A stretch of DNA of 64,000 bases from RPRC01 sp964536305. GTDB lineage: Bacteria; Desulfobacterota; Desulfuromonadia; Geobacterales; Geobacteraceae. The stretch is from positions 8,150-72,149 of the forward strand of contig CAZHVY010000015.1 of assembly GCA_964536305.1 (NCBI GenBank), written 5' to 3'. Under the pieces are notes generated by a model. That model saw only the letters and a program-made list of their open reading frames with translations, was not told where the DNA came from and searched no databases. Numbering within the stretch: position 1 is the stretch's first letter; every line of letters begins with the position of its first letter. Shown in pieces: positions 15,037 through 24,237 of the stretch. The translations under genes and the position numbers were made by a program.

Positions 15037-15783
15037 TTACTTCCCCATTGCCCGTTTCATGTCCCTGTTCATCGTCTCCCTGCACATGTCCGACCGGCAG
15101 GAATCGAGCCCCATAGAATATATCTCGATGGCGTCGGTCATTTTTCCCGCTTTCTCAAGGGTTGCCCCTATCTCTTCCAGTATCAGGAAGTTGACATCCT
15201 GACGGTCGGCGCATCGACCCTCCCTGACCGACTTGATGTCGGCCTCTCCAGAGGCGAAATCGCCTTTAAGATAATGGATGTGGGCGCGATCAATGTAGGT
15301 CCCGCAGAGGGTTTTATCCAAATCGAGGGCCCGGTTCACCAGTATTAACGCTTCAGCGAAATTCTTATTCCTGGCGGCCTGATATGCGGAGACCCTGTAC
15401 TCCATGACAAACTCTTTCCGTATAACGCTGAGGTTGTCATGGTCACAGGCGCCTTTAATCACTACAGGCTTGAGGCCTCGCTTGAGAATAAACCGATCAC
15501 CCGGCAGGAGGGCGCCGGTCATGGAAACGGTTTTCCCCTCATAGGCGGCAAGGTCGAGGTCTTGCTCCATCCGGATCGGGTATGCCTTAACCGGCCTGTT
15601 TGTTCGAGAATCGATTGTAACATTGTAGAATTGCCCCTTGATTACGCAGCCGGTAAGCGTCTTTTCTACCGGCATAGATCCTGTAACATTTGCGGGGACC
15701 AAAAGATTGATGGTCATCAACATGATAACAAAAAAGACGGTTGATACCGTTGCTTCCGTTCCGCGAACAGTTTTGTTTTCCAT
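15037..15783 (-). CDS. Exported TPR protein of unknown function
   Basis: A 248-residue protein with an N-terminal hydrophobic segment (VSTVFFVIMLMTINLLV). Residues about 35-115 look like a small OB-like or beta domain (GKTVSMTGALLPGDRF), and residues 130-240 hold about three TPR units (YQAARNKNFAEALILVNRAL, GTYIDRAHIHYLKGDFASGE). Start taken at 15783. The architecture is similar to the divergent neighbour at 14205-14981, so the two may be related in role, but no family name can be given. Confidence 0.55.
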   Translation of the reverse strand: MENKTVRGTEATVSTVFFVIMLMTINLLVPANVTGSMPVEKTLTGCVIKGQFYNVTIDSRTNRPVKAYPIRMEQDLDLAAYEGKTVSMTGALLPGDRFILKRGLKPVVIKGACDHDNLSVIRKEFVMEYRVSAYQAARNKNFAEALILVNRALDLDKTLCGTYIDRAHIHYLKGDFASGEADIKSVREGRCADRQDVNFLILEEIGATLEKAGKMTDAIEIYSMGLDSCRSDMCRETMNRDMKRAMGK

Positions 15784-15896
15784 GTTCAGCGCTCCCGTAA
15801 CAGTTTGAAATGACTTGACATGCAACAATATTGATTTGTCTTGCCTGGGAAAAACCTGGACCGGAGCTCTTTCCCAAGCTGCATCGAGTTTTGAAT

Positions 15897-16904
15897 TCAA
15901 TTGTTTGAGACAGTGGCGGGTGAGATTCTAACGGTACTCATGAAACCCAGGTGATCGCTCAGGGGAGTGACCTCGCGTGGTCCGAAAAGCATCCTCAAGA
16001 ATTCTGCCGGTGTCGGCGCCCGGGACAGAAATATGGGGGGATTGCTCCCGGTTGTTTCACCGCTTATGGGTAATGTTTCGACAGCTGTGATGGAATAGCC
16101 TGGTGTCTTCGCGGTAAAGATTGCGTCAATACCCGAATCCATTGTTACGACAGGGATCAGGCGGGCGCCTTCCATTGCTCTCCGCAGGTCGGGTTGTTCC
16201 ATTCTCGTATTGAAATCTCCTAGAACGAATGCCGGGGAGGTGATGGTCCTCGTGGCGTTGACAAAAGTTACCAGCTCGCCCATCTGCCGGTAGCGCACCT
16301 TGCTGTTGGCTTCATCGTTGCGTTCGGCCTGCGCATGAAGGTTGTAAAAGTCAATCCTGCCCCCGGACGGAAGGCGGATCCTTGCCAGTCCAATGCCCTT
16401 GCCCGCCCACCAGTCACCCTGATGAATTTTGTACCAGGGATTGTTATTTTCGAAGCGGTGGAATACGGTTTCGACAATTGGATAGGCGCTGAGCGTCAAG
16501 AGTCCGTTACCTACTGTTGCCGCAGGGTAGTCCGCGTGATACCGGAGGCGTGATTCAGACAGCGCTTCGAGCAGAATTTTCCGGTCTTTCCCCACAAAGG
16601 ATTCCTGTATTCCCACGATGTCGGGATCCAGTTTCGTCAGTAGGGCGCCGATTGCGCGCATGCGCTCAGGCCGGTTATTTGTGAAAAGGTATCCGTCAGC
16701 AATATTATAGGTGATGATCCTGAGAGTCAGGGGCTGTTCAATGGGAGGCGGCGGAGAAGTGAGATGCATTCCGGACGTATAGTCGGTCGCCGCCCCGGTG
16801 TGCGTATTAAGGACTAGCGCCGCAAGAATTATGCTCACAAGGAGCGGAGGGATGAGAGATAGAATGGCGCAGCAGATTATTCCGAAAAAATGAAATGCTT
16901 TCAC
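15897..16904 (-). CDS. Exported endonuclease/exonuclease/phosphatase-fold hydrolase
   Basis: A 335-residue protein with an N-terminal membrane anchor or signal (residues 5-33), then a DNase I-like domain: TYNIADG, GIQESF with the metal-binding Glu, NLHAQAE, LGDFNTRM and SDHLGF with the catalytic Asp-His. The fold covers nucleases, sphingomyelinases and inositol phosphatases; the export signal favours an extracytoplasmic phosphodiesterase, but the substrate is not determinable. It lies one base after the neighbouring minus-strand frame at 15900, but its own operon membership is unclear. Confidence 0.75.
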   Translation of the reverse strand: MKAFHFFGIICCAILSLIPPLLVSIILAALVLNTHTGAATDYTSGMHLTSPPPPIEQPLTLRIITYNIADGYLFTNNRPERMRAIGALLTKLDPDIVGIQESFVGKDRKILLEALSESRLRYHADYPAATVGNGLLTLSAYPIVETVFHRFENNNPWYKIHQGDWWAGKGIGLARIRLPSGGRIDFYNLHAQAERNDEANSKVRYRQMGELVTFVNATRTITSPAFVLGDFNTRMEQPDLRRAMEGARLIPVVTMDSGIDAIFTAKTPGYSITAVETLPISGETTGSNPPIFLSRAPTPAEFLRMLFGPREVTPLSDHLGFMSTVRISPATVSNN

Positions 16905-17174
16905 GATCCTTTCCTTGTGGGTGTTTGATCCGGGAAGAGATGGTTGGAATACGGAAAGTGTTTATGGAAATATATTATCACTATGCAATATATATTTGCA
17001 AAGCCAATCAGCGTCTTCCCGTATTCAGATTGCCGGAGATGGCCAAAGAAGAAACGGGCTATTTTTTGTTGGCTATCATTGCCGCCATGGGTACAATACG
17101 TCCGCATGCGACTTGCGCCGAATCGGCATTTACATATGCGCCCACCATTGAAATAAAGGTCAAAAGGACATCCC
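16905..17174. other. Intergenic region before selB
   Basis: About 270 bases between divergent genes; frames crossing it look like noise. AAAGGAC at about 17160 serves as the selB ribosome site. No tRNA-Sec (selC) was seen here. Confidence 0.4.
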
Positions 17175-19085
17175 ATGAAACACCTTATTCTCGGAACCGC
17201 CGGCCACATCGATCACGGCAAGACATCCCTCGTCAGGGCGCTTACGGGCATCGACACCGATCGCCTCAAGGAAGAAAAGGAGCGGGGCATCACCATCGAA
17301 CTGGGGTTTGCCCACATGGACCTGCCGGGCGATATCCGCTTCGGCATCGTCGACGTGCCCGGCCATGAAAAATTCGTCCGCACCATGGTTGCCGGCGTTG
17401 GCGGCATGGACTTGGTGATGCTGGTTATTGCCGCGGATGAGGGGGTAATGCCCCAGACGCGGGAGCACCTGGAGATATGCCAGTTGCTCGGAGTGAAGAA
17501 GGGGCTGGTGGCCCTTACCAAGAGCGATATGGTGGAAGCGGAATGGCTGGACATGGTTGCCGAAGAGGTGCGCGAGTATCTTACGGGCAGCTTTCTTGAG
17601 GGCGCGCCGGTTATCCCGGTCTCTTCCAGGACCGGCGAGGGGCTGGAGAATGTCAAGGCCGGGCTGGCCGCGCTGGCGGCCGAGGTGGAGGAAAAATCAA
17701 CGGGCGGGCCGTTCCGGCTTCCCGTGGACCGGGTGTTCACCGTGGCCGGCTTCGGCACGGTGGTGACCGGCACTCTCCTTTCCGGGGAGATCCGCACCGG
17801 CGACGAGGTGGAACTTCTCCCTTCCGGCATTGAGACGCGGGTGCGCAGCGTCCAGACCCACGGCCGGAAAGCCGACCTGGGTTCCGCCGGGCAGCGGGTG
17901 GCGGTCAATCTCCAGGGGGTGGAATATACCGATATCGCGCGCGGCGACGTTGTCGTTCCCCGAGGAGCGTTCCGCTCCACCCGCGCCGTGGATGCCCGTC
18001 TGAGTTTTCTCCCTTCCGCGCCCCGTGAACTGAAGCACCGGGCCACCCTCCGCCTTCATTCGGCCACCTATGAGGTGTCCGCCCAGGTGATACTGCTGGA
18101 CCGGGACACCCTCAAGCCGGGGGATTCCACCCTGGTCCAGCTGCGCCTCAAGAAACCGGTGCTGCTCCTGCCCGGAGACCTGTTCATCATGCGCAGCTAT
18201 TCCCCTGAGATTACCGTTGGCGGCGGGCAGGTGCTGGACCCGGCGCCTCCGCGCCGCCGCCGCCGGTCGGCCCAGGCGCTGGAGCTCCTGCAATCGCTGG
18301 AAGGGGGGGAGGATGCGGACAGGATACTTCTCCTGACCAGGGAAAGCCTGCTTACCGGCATCACCCTGGATGAGCTCGTCATCCGCAGCGGCCTTTCGGC
18401 GAAACGGACCGAGACCGCTCTTGCCGCTCTTCTTTCCAAGGGCCTGGTTTCGCAGATGGTGCGCGAGCCGCGCATCCTGCTGGCCAAGGAATCGTTCGAG
18501 GCCCTGAAGAAGCTGCTGCTTGACGGTCTTGACGCATATCTGCGGGAGAATCCCCTGAAGGAGGGGATCGGCAAGGAAGAGCTGAAGGCCCGCATCCCCA
18601 GGAGGTCGGACCTCCGCTTTTTCGGTCCGCTCCTTGCTTCCCTGGAGAAGGAAGAAAAGGCCATCGTGGACAGGGATCTGGTGAAAAAACCGGGGTGGAA
18701 GGCGGGAGGGGAACCTTCGGGAGAGGAGCTGCTGGAAAAGATCGAGGCCGCGCTTCGGGACGCCGGCATGGAGCCTCCCAACCTGAAGGAACTGGGGCAG
18801 CTTCTCGGCAGGGGGGAAAAGGAACTGCTGGATCACATCAACCTTCTGGCGCGGACCGGCAGGGTGGTGAAGATCAAGAGTGATGTGTTCTACGCGCCGG
18901 AAGCGCTGGCGGAGATCAGGGCCCGCCTCGTGGAATATCTGCGGGAAAAGGGAGAGATCACGCCGCCGGAATTCCGCGAGATAACCGGTCTCTCCCGCAA
19001 GTTCATGATGCCGCTGCTGGAATACTTCGACCAGGAAAAGGTTACCATCAGGGTAGGGGACAAGCGTCTGCCCAGGAGGAAATAA
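17175..19085 (+). CDS. selB: SelB, selenocysteine-specific translation elongation factor
   Basis: A 636-residue GTPase that carries Sec-tRNA to the ribosome at UGA codons with a SECIS. G1 is AGHIDHGKTS, G3 DVPGHEKF, G4 TKSD. Domains II and III follow (about 175-340), then a long winged-helix C-terminus (about 380-636), the part that reads the SECIS hairpin and distinguishes SelB from EF-Tu. RHS: it is separated from selA by 165 bases and is convergent with it. Its presence supports the two in-frame UGA codons described at 10610 and 12404. Confidence 0.95.
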   Translation: MKHLILGTAGHIDHGKTSLVRALTGIDTDRLKEEKERGITIELGFAHMDLPGDIRFGIVDVPGHEKFVRTMVAGVGGMDLVMLVIAADEGVMPQTREHLEICQLLGVKKGLVALTKSDMVEAEWLDMVAEEVREYLTGSFLEGAPVIPVSSRTGEGLENVKAGLAALAAEVEEKSTGGPFRLPVDRVFTVAGFGTVVTGTLLSGEIRTGDEVELLPSGIETRVRSVQTHGRKADLGSAGQRVAVNLQGVEYTDIARGDVVVPRGAFRSTRAVDARLSFLPSAPRELKHRATLRLHSATYEVSAQVILLDRDTLKPGDSTLVQLRLKKPVLLLPGDLFIMRSYSPEITVGGGQVLDPAPPRRRRRSAQALELLQSLEGGEDADRILLLTRESLLTGITLDELVIRSGLSAKRTETALAALLSKGLVSQMVREPRILLAKESFEALKKLLLDGLDAYLRENPLKEGIGKEELKARIPRRSDLRFFGPLLASLEKEEKAIVDRDLVKKPGWKAGGEPSGEELLEKIEAALRDAGMEPPNLKELGQLLGRGEKELLDHINLLARTGRVVKIKSDVFYAPEALAEIRARLVEYLREKGEITPPEFREITGLSRKFMMPLLEYFDQEKVTIRVGDKRLPRRK

Positions 19086-19186
19086 TCGTCTGTCATTACC
19101 TGGTACCTCGTAACATCAATTGATTCGCAAAGCTCTCCTTGATGGGGGGGAGGATGAAGCATCAGGCAGCGAATATCCCGGAAATC

Positions 19187-19224
19187 CCCCCTCTCCCTGA
19201 CCCTCTCCCACCAGGGGAGAGGGG
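19187..19224. repeat. REP-like palindrome between selB and selA
   Basis: CCCTCTCCC and GGGAGAGGG arms around a CACCA-containing spacer, preceded by a partial second copy (CCCCTCTCCCTGA). This short GC-rich palindrome type is common in intergenic DNA of proteobacteria. It lies between converging genes and may stop transcription from both. Confidence 0.55.
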
Positions 19225-19249
19225 ATTAATTGTCGCGTGGATTCAAGTG

Positions 19250-20653
19250 TTACGTTGCGCTGGTGGATTCCGCGATGGTCCTGATGGCGCCGATAATATC
19301 CGCAATGTCGCCGTCCAGGAGGGTGCGGGGGTCTAGCAGGTATTCTTCGTGCGCTATCCTGCCGATAACGGGGATATGACCGGTCCTCATCCTTTCTTCA
19401 AGCTGCCGGGGGGGGATTCCGGGGATGGAGACGGAGACAAGGGTCGAGGGGATTTCCAGCAGCGGATAAGAACCGCCGCCCACGGGCGATGTCCCGCGCA
19501 GCGTCCTTGTCTCCACGGAGGACGGGAGAGCCCTGCGCATGCGCCTTACCATGGTGGCGGCCCGTGAGGCAAGCTCGGAGTCGCTCATGGTCAGCATCCG
19601 CAGGGTGGGGATGCTGGAGAGGGCCAGACGTTCGTCGCGGTAGAGGCGCAACGTCCCTTCGAGGGCCGCGAGGGTAACCTTGTCCACACGCAGCGCCCGC
19701 AGGAGCGGATGTTTTTTCATGGGGTCCACCAATGCCCGTTTGCCAACGATTATCCCCGCCTGGGGGCCGCCCAGGAGCTTGTCGCCGCTGAAGGTCACCA
19801 GGTCCGCGCCTGCATCGAGGTAATCCCGGACCGTGCGTTCGCCGGGGATTCCGCGCGCGGCCAGATCCACGAAACAGCCGCTCCCTGCGTCCACCATCAC
19901 CGGAAGGGACGACTCCCGGCCGAGAGCGGCCATCTCCTCCACGCTCACCTCCGCCGTAAAACCGACCATGGCGAAATTGCTGGTATGGACCTTGAGGAGC
20001 AGGGCCGTATCAGTGTTCAATGCCGATCTGTAGTCCCGGAGATGGGTCTTGTTGGTGGCGCCCACCTCCCGCAGGATCGCCCCGCTCTGTTCCATCACCT
20101 CGGGAATGCGGAACGAGCCTCCTATCTCAACAAGTTCGCCCCGGGAGACGATCACCTCCCGCCCCTTGGCAAGGGAGGTGAGGGCCAGCATCACCGCCGC
20201 CGCGTTGTTGTTTACCACCACCGCTGCTTCGGCGCCTGTCAGTTGTTGCGCCAGTTTTTCAACGTGTATGGCCCGGTGGCCGCGAACGCCCATTTCCAGA
20301 TCGAATTCCAGGGTGCTGTAGCCGAAGGCAGCTTCAAGCATTGATTCCCGAAGGGATTCCGAGATTGGCGCGCGACCCAGGTTGGTGTGCAGAATGACGC
20401 CGGTGGCGTTGATCACCCGTCGCAGTCCGGGAGCGTTTGCCCGGTCCAGGGAGACCCGAACCCGGTGGGTGACGGATTTTTCCGCGAAATCCTCTTCATT
20501 CGCGGTTCCCCGCAAAGCCTCCCCACGGAGCATGTCCAGCGCGTGGCGCACCGCTTCCAGCACCACCGGTCTCGGGTTTTCCTCCAGGAGACCCTTGATC
20601 TCCGGCCAATCCATTACCTTGTCGACTTTCGGAATATTTTTCAGCACGGACAA
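19250..20653 (-). CDS. selA: SelA, L-seryl-tRNA(Sec) selenium transferase
   Basis: A 467-residue PLP-dependent enzyme that converts seryl-tRNA(Sec) to selenocysteinyl-tRNA(Sec) using selenophosphate. The PLP lysine is in TFSGDKLLGGPQ (Lys292); the ATGVILHTNLGRAP motif near residue 80 is typical of SelA. The length matches the bacterial family. It is convergent with selB. Neither selD nor selC was found in the window. Confidence 0.95.
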   Translation of the reverse strand: MSVLKNIPKVDKVMDWPEIKGLLEENPRPVVLEAVRHALDMLRGEALRGTANEEDFAEKSVTHRVRVSLDRANAPGLRRVINATGVILHTNLGRAPISESLRESMLEAAFGYSTLEFDLEMGVRGHRAIHVEKLAQQLTGAEAAVVVNNNAAAVMLALTSLAKGREVIVSRGELVEIGGSFRIPEVMEQSGAILREVGATNKTHLRDYRSALNTDTALLLKVHTSNFAMVGFTAEVSVEEMAALGRESSLPVMVDAGSGCFVDLAARGIPGERTVRDYLDAGADLVTFSGDKLLGGPQAGIIVGKRALVDPMKKHPLLRALRVDKVTLAALEGTLRLYRDERLALSSIPTLRMLTMSDSELASRAATMVRRMRRALPSSVETRTLRGTSPVGGGSYPLLEIPSTLVSVSIPGIPPRQLEERMRTGHIPVIGRIAHEEYLLDPRTLLDGDIADIIGAIRTIAESTSAT

Positions 20654-20683
20654 TGCCTTTCATGGGAAGAGATGTCTTTTGTC

Positions 20684-21133
20684 TTACTTAGGGTCTGTTT
20701 CATTTTTCCGCTGTTTCCGCTTCCCTGTTTTCCCTGACGGCGCTTCCCGGAGAACGGCGCCTGCGTCGGTCACGAACCTGGCAAGGGACAGGGAGAGCCG
20801 CTCCAGGACCACCAGCCACTCCCTCAGATGCTCTTCACCTTCGGGGGTCAGGTCGTACAGCCTGCGCGCCGGTCCGCAGCCGCTCACATCCCAGGTGGAA
20901 ACAACAAAGCCGTTCTCTTCCAGACGGCGCAGTGTCCGGTAGAGCGCCCCTGGTTCGATGCGGGAATCGGTCAAGGTGTTGTCGTTGAGCGCCCCCGCCA
21001 GGTCGTAGCCGTGGGTCCTTCCTTTTGTCTTCAGAAGGTACAGGGTTACCGGTTCCACGAAGCGGTACAGGTTGCCCATGCCGCAGGAGCAGGGTTTGTC
21101 GGGGCCGTGTCTTCGACAGATTCCTCTGGGCAT
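20684..21133 (-). CDS. PadR family transcriptional regulator
   Basis: A 149-residue protein starting MPRGICRRHGPDKPCSCGMG. The winged-helix core has LYLLKTKGRTHGYDLAGAL and EPGALYRTLRRLEENGFV, as in PadR. An N-terminal Cys-rich piece (CRRHG, CSCG) may sense metal or redox. Start 21133 has AAGGAG upstream. It ends 31 bases before selA start and reads in the same direction, so it might share a transcript with selA. Confidence 0.85.
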   Translation of the reverse strand: MPRGICRRHGPDKPCSCGMGNLYRFVEPVTLYLLKTKGRTHGYDLAGALNDNTLTDSRIEPGALYRTLRRLEENGFVVSTWDVSGCGPARRLYDLTPEGEEHLREWLVVLERLSLSLARFVTDAGAVLREAPSGKTGKRKQRKNETDPK

Positions 21134-21350
21134 CGCATTGAACTCCTTTTTCGGAAAAGTCCCGTCCCTGACGGAAAAGAGATATGCCCCAGCCGGGACA
21201 AATTCCAGCAACTTTAGTGGATGGCGCGCGGGGAGTCAAACGAAAAGGATTCAGATCCGGAAAGAAGCGGATTCGGGAGGGTGTGTGAGTCGCCGGCAAT
21301 CTTGCGTCCTTGTTTTCCTCAACCTTGAGTTGTTGAGCTTGTGCCTGGTT

Positions 21351-22061
21351 TCAGCTCCGTTCCCTGGAAAATCCGCATCTTTCCCGGATGCATTCCCGGT
21401 TCCTGGAGGTAAAGGGGCAGGGTGGCAGAGAGTCGACGGGAAGCGTGACCCCCATCTCCCTTTGCACGAATGCCGCGGCGCTGATGATGGTCTGAAGTGA
21501 TTCACGCTTGCAGCAGCGCGCCCCGCCGTTCTCGGCAATGGCCCGCAGGCATTCGGCGGTAATCAGGTTTGAGAGTTGCCGTTCCCTGTCTGAAAGTGGG
21601 GTGGCGCCGGTGACGATACTCATGAATATCCCGGCGCCAATGGCTGCGCCGCACGCTCCCTGAAAGCCGCAGAAACCTCCATTAACCTCTTCAGCCCTGC
21701 TTCTCGCCTCCCGAATTTTCTCCGCTGCGTTTAATCCGGAGAGATTCGTCGCTGAATGGAAAGCGGAGAGCAGCGCCGCCGGGACGAGAAAATGATGCTC
21801 CGGCCCGTGCATCTTGACCGCCGGATTCTTCATCAGGTTAATAGCCGTGGCAAGGGGAGAGGGGCGACTTGCGCCTGAACAGTACCTCTCGATCAGGTCG
21901 TTTGCGCCCGCATTGTGGCGTGTGTCACAGACATAGTGGCCAAGCCGGCAGGAGGTGTTTGTTTCTTTAATAGCTCCACAGTAGAAGCAGGTGGATCTCG
22001 ATAATGTCCCGGAGTAGACTACATCTTCCCCGCAGACGAGACAGCCGGTACCGTATTCCAT
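21351..22061 (-). CDS. DUF5714-family protein
   Basis: A 236-residue protein starting MEYGTGCLVCGEDVVYSG. An N-terminal zinc-ribbon-like part has CLVCG and CFYCG; the middle and C-terminal parts have many conserved cysteines and glycine-rich helices (GFQGACGAAIGAGIFMSIV, CCKRESLQTIISAA). It matches my memory of DUF5714, a family of unknown function sometimes seen with methyltransferases. No partner methyltransferase is next to it here. Confidence 0.65.
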   Translation of the reverse strand: MEYGTGCLVCGEDVVYSGTLSRSTCFYCGAIKETNTSCRLGHYVCDTRHNAGANDLIERYCSGASRPSPLATAINLMKNPAVKMHGPEHHFLVPAALLSAFHSATNLSGLNAAEKIREARSRAEEVNGGFCGFQGACGAAIGAGIFMSIVTGATPLSDRERQLSNLITAECLRAIAENGGARCCKRESLQTIISAAAFVQREMGVTLPVDSLPPCPFTSRNRECIRERCGFSRERS

Positions 22062-22116
22062 TAGAGCGTTTCAAGGTCCTTTCAGGGCATATTGACGATT
22101 TCCTTCGAGAGAAGGG

Positions 22117-22419
22117 TTATTTTATCTCCTCTATCTCTTCTTCCACCTCTTCCGCGCCTTCGTCGTAGAATCTTTTCTCATCCGGATCAAGCTCGTGGAG
22201 GAGCCGGAGGAACTCGCCCGCGTGGACCCTTTCCTCATCCGCGATATCCTTGAGCACCTCGATGGCGAGCTTGTTGTCCGTTGATTCGGCGAGCTGCATA
22301 TACAGCTGTATCGCCTCATACTCCGCCGCGACCATGAAACGTATGGCGCGGATCAGTTCCGCTTCGGTAAGCTTCCTGTCGTGCGCCAGCCCGGAAAAGG
22401 GCGAACCGAACTCAGGCAT
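22117..22419 (-). CDS. Ferritin-like (rubrerythrin/encapsulated-ferritin-type) protein
   Basis: A 100-residue, two-helix half-ferritin. The metal-binding pattern is Glu33 and Glu35 (AAEYEAI), Tyr40, Glu62-Glu63-x-x-His66 (DEERVH), close to that of encapsulated ferritins, which assemble as dimers of half-sites. The tail is very acidic (EEVEEEIEEI), possibly where an encapsulin-loading peptide would be. No encapsulin shell gene lies nearby. Role: iron oxidation and storage or peroxide protection. Confidence 0.8.
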   Translation of the reverse strand: MPEFGSPFSGLAHDRKLTEAELIRAIRFMVAAEYEAIQLYMQLAESTDNKLAIEVLKDIADEERVHAGEFLRLLHELDPDEKRFYDEGAEEVEEEIEEIK

Positions 22420-22524
22420 GGGATTCTCCTTTTTTTGCGTTCTGTCCGGTATGCGACACCGGTGTTTGCGTTATATTCCGTTTCTGTTTCACTTTTACCC
22501 GAGATGTTTGCCATGAGATGTCAG

Positions 22525-22557
22525 GCGCCCCGAGGGGCCATCGGGGCGCGGCTTTTT
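22525..22557 (+). terminator. Rho-independent-type hairpin
   Basis: GCGCCCCGA (22525-22533) and TCGGGGCGC (22541-22549) followed by TTTTT at 22553-22557 on the plus strand. The genes on both sides are on the minus strand, so it most likely ends the 22571-22933 transcript or any readthrough. Confidence 0.6.
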
Positions 22558-22570
22558 CCTCTGCTCCGAG

Positions 22571-22933
22571 TCAGCGGCGGAAACCGCACTCCAACTGGAA
22601 GAAGCGGGGATTAAGTCCAGCCAGGGGTTCCCGCAGCCTGGCCAGTTCCTGCTCGGGCCCATGGACTTCCAGGCGGATGATATCCGCGATTTTCAATGCC
22701 TGACCCAATAGCTCGCCCACGTTCTCCAGGTGGGCCAGGAGTCCTTCCGCATCGACATAACCTTCGCGGCAGTGGGCCTCGTCTCCGTTGAAGGAAAAAC
22801 CATAGTACAGGCACTTCGGCTCTCCCTTTGTTTTCTCGACCATTTCATCGCCCAGCCGTCTGAATTCCCCGTCCTTGCCTTCCTTGATTTTGAAGTAGGG
22901 TACGATGGTGCAGCATTTGTCGTCAGTCGCCAT
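22571..22933 (-). CDS. Antibiotic-biosynthesis-monooxygenase-fold protein
   Basis: A 120-residue protein. ATDDKCCTIVPYFKIKEGK then GYVDAEGLLAHLENVGELL match the dimeric alpha-beta barrel of ABM/quinol monooxygenase-like proteins. A vicinal CC near the N-terminus is odd. Function cannot be set; many relatives act on quinones or haem. It is a monocistronic gene framed by hairpins. Confidence 0.7.
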   Translation of the reverse strand: MATDDKCCTIVPYFKIKEGKDGEFRRLGDEMVEKTKGEPKCLYYGFSFNGDEAHCREGYVDAEGLLAHLENVGELLGQALKIADIIRLEVHGPEQELARLREPLAGLNPRFFQLECGFRR

Positions 22934-22952
22934 AGAGCGCTCCTTTTCGTTG

Positions 22953-22980
22953 GATGGCGCCCGATTGCCGGGGCGCCATC
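22953..22980. terminator. Hairpin upstream of the monooxygenase-fold gene
   Basis: GATGGCGCCC and GGGCGCCATC, perfect 10-bp arms, then a second smaller hairpin (GGCGCTC...GAGCGCC) near 22987-23006. They probably end the yedE transcript coming from the right. Confidence 0.55.
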
Positions 22981-23188
22981 GTGATCAGGCGCTCATTGCC
23001 GAGCGCCTTAGTCTGAATCTCGGCGGAACGTCGCTCCCGCAAAAGGAGCCGGCCGTTAATCATGCCCCCTCGTTATATATCCGTTTACATAATTTACGGC
23101 AAGGACATTTTCCCGCTCCGGAAATGACCCGGCCCGGATCAGTATCCGCTTGACATGTCCGCGCCTTCCCGCCGCCGGTCTGTTTGCG

Positions 23189-23716
23189 CTACAACCCCTT
23201 TTTCTCGAACCAGCGGAAGAGCAGCAGCCCGCCGATGATGAACAGGGGTATGATGACCCAGTGGTTTACGCCCAGGATCTGGGGCAGGGTAATCTTGCCG
23301 GCATTTCCCCAGGTCAGGACCGTGGACTTCATGAGCGGATATGCCTCGGCATAAAGGGCCGCGCCGCCCAGCATGCCGGCTATGCCCCACAGTGAATCCC
23401 ATCGGCCTTCGCCCAATGCGCCCAGGGAGGTGCCGGGGCAGTAACCCAGGAGCCCCCATCCGATGCCGAAAATGAGGCCTCCGATTACCACCCCGCCGAA
23501 TATCATCGGCTTGATGGACAGCTTTGCCAGGCCCAGGTCGTTCAACAGATAGACTCCAACCATGCCGACGAGCACGGCGGATAGCATGAATTTGACGATG
23601 GTCATGTCCCTGAGGCGCAGGGCGCCGAGCTGCATGTCGTAGCGCAGCACCCGTCCTTTCTGCAGCAGAAATCCGAAGAGGACGCCGGTGATCAGGCCGT
23701 AGATGAGGGATGTCAT
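23189..23716 (-). CDS. YeeE/YedE-family transporter half
   Basis: A 175-residue membrane protein with about five hydrophobic helices and the motif LLGYCPGTSLGALGEG, the Cys-containing sulfur-binding signature of YeeE/YedE proteins, which import thiosulfate (YeeE) or are linked to selenium use (YedE). It overlaps the preceding transporter gene by ATGA at 23713-23716. Half-length, so the pair together corresponds to one full YeeE/YedE transporter. Confidence 0.8.
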   Translation of the reverse strand: MTSLIYGLITGVLFGFLLQKGRVLRYDMQLGALRLRDMTIVKFMLSAVLVGMVGVYLLNDLGLAKLSIKPMIFGGVVIGGLIFGIGWGLLGYCPGTSLGALGEGRWDSLWGIAGMLGGAALYAEAYPLMKSTVLTWGNAGKITLPQILGVNHWVIIPLFIIGGLLLFRWFEKKGL

Positions 23717-24237
23717 TTGTTCTCACCTCCTCCGTAAAGAATGCGCGCCACGATCATGCCGCCCGCGAAGAAGCATACCAGGGCGACGAAGCCGCTGACG
23801 GCAAGCTGCATGGAACCGCTGAGGCCGTGGCCGCTGGGACAGCCGTCAGCCAGCCTGGCGCCGAACATGCCGATAACGCCTCCCACGAAGGCAGTCAGCC
23901 AGCGCTTCCACCTCACCGGGCCGAAACGTTCCTCCCACATATCGGGGACCGCCTGCCAGCGGAAGCTGGCCGAGGTCGTGGAAGCAATGAGAGAACCGAT
24001 GAATATGCCCACGACGAACATCCACTGCCAGTCGATCTTCGGCGCTTCCTTGATGAAATAGTCCATCAGCGCCACCCGTTCCGGGTCCACCGCCTTTTCC
24101 ACCATGCCCGCAGATCGCACGAACGTCGTGGACGCGCCGAAATACTTGCCCGCTATCCAGACGGAACCAATGGATACCAGACCGCTCAGGGCGCCTGCCA
24201 GATACGGGCTCCATGCTCCAGCTTCTCTTTCTTTCAT
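23713..24237 (-). CDS. YeeE/YedE-family transporter half
   Basis: A 174-residue partner of the next gene, with four or five membrane segments and a GARLADGCPSGHGLSGS motif, the second Cys-containing signature. Start at ATG 24237 with GGAGG upstream. The split into two coupled genes is typical of the short YeeE subfamily. Given selA/selB nearby it could serve selenium or sulfur uptake, which the sequence does not separate. Confidence 0.8.
   Translation of the reverse strand: MKEREAGAWSPYLAGALSGLVSIGSVWIAGKYFGASTTFVRSAGMVEKAVDPERVALMDYFIKEAPKIDWQWMFVVGIFIGSLIASTTSASFRWQAVPDMWEERFGPVRWKRWLTAFVGGVIGMFGARLADGCPSGHGLSGSMQLAVSGFVALVCFFAGGMIVARILYGGGENK

Noticed and set aside
19085..19250. tRNA-Sec (selC) between selB and selA
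   Set aside because: No cloverleaf, anticodon arm or T-arm sequence could be found; only a palindromic repeat.
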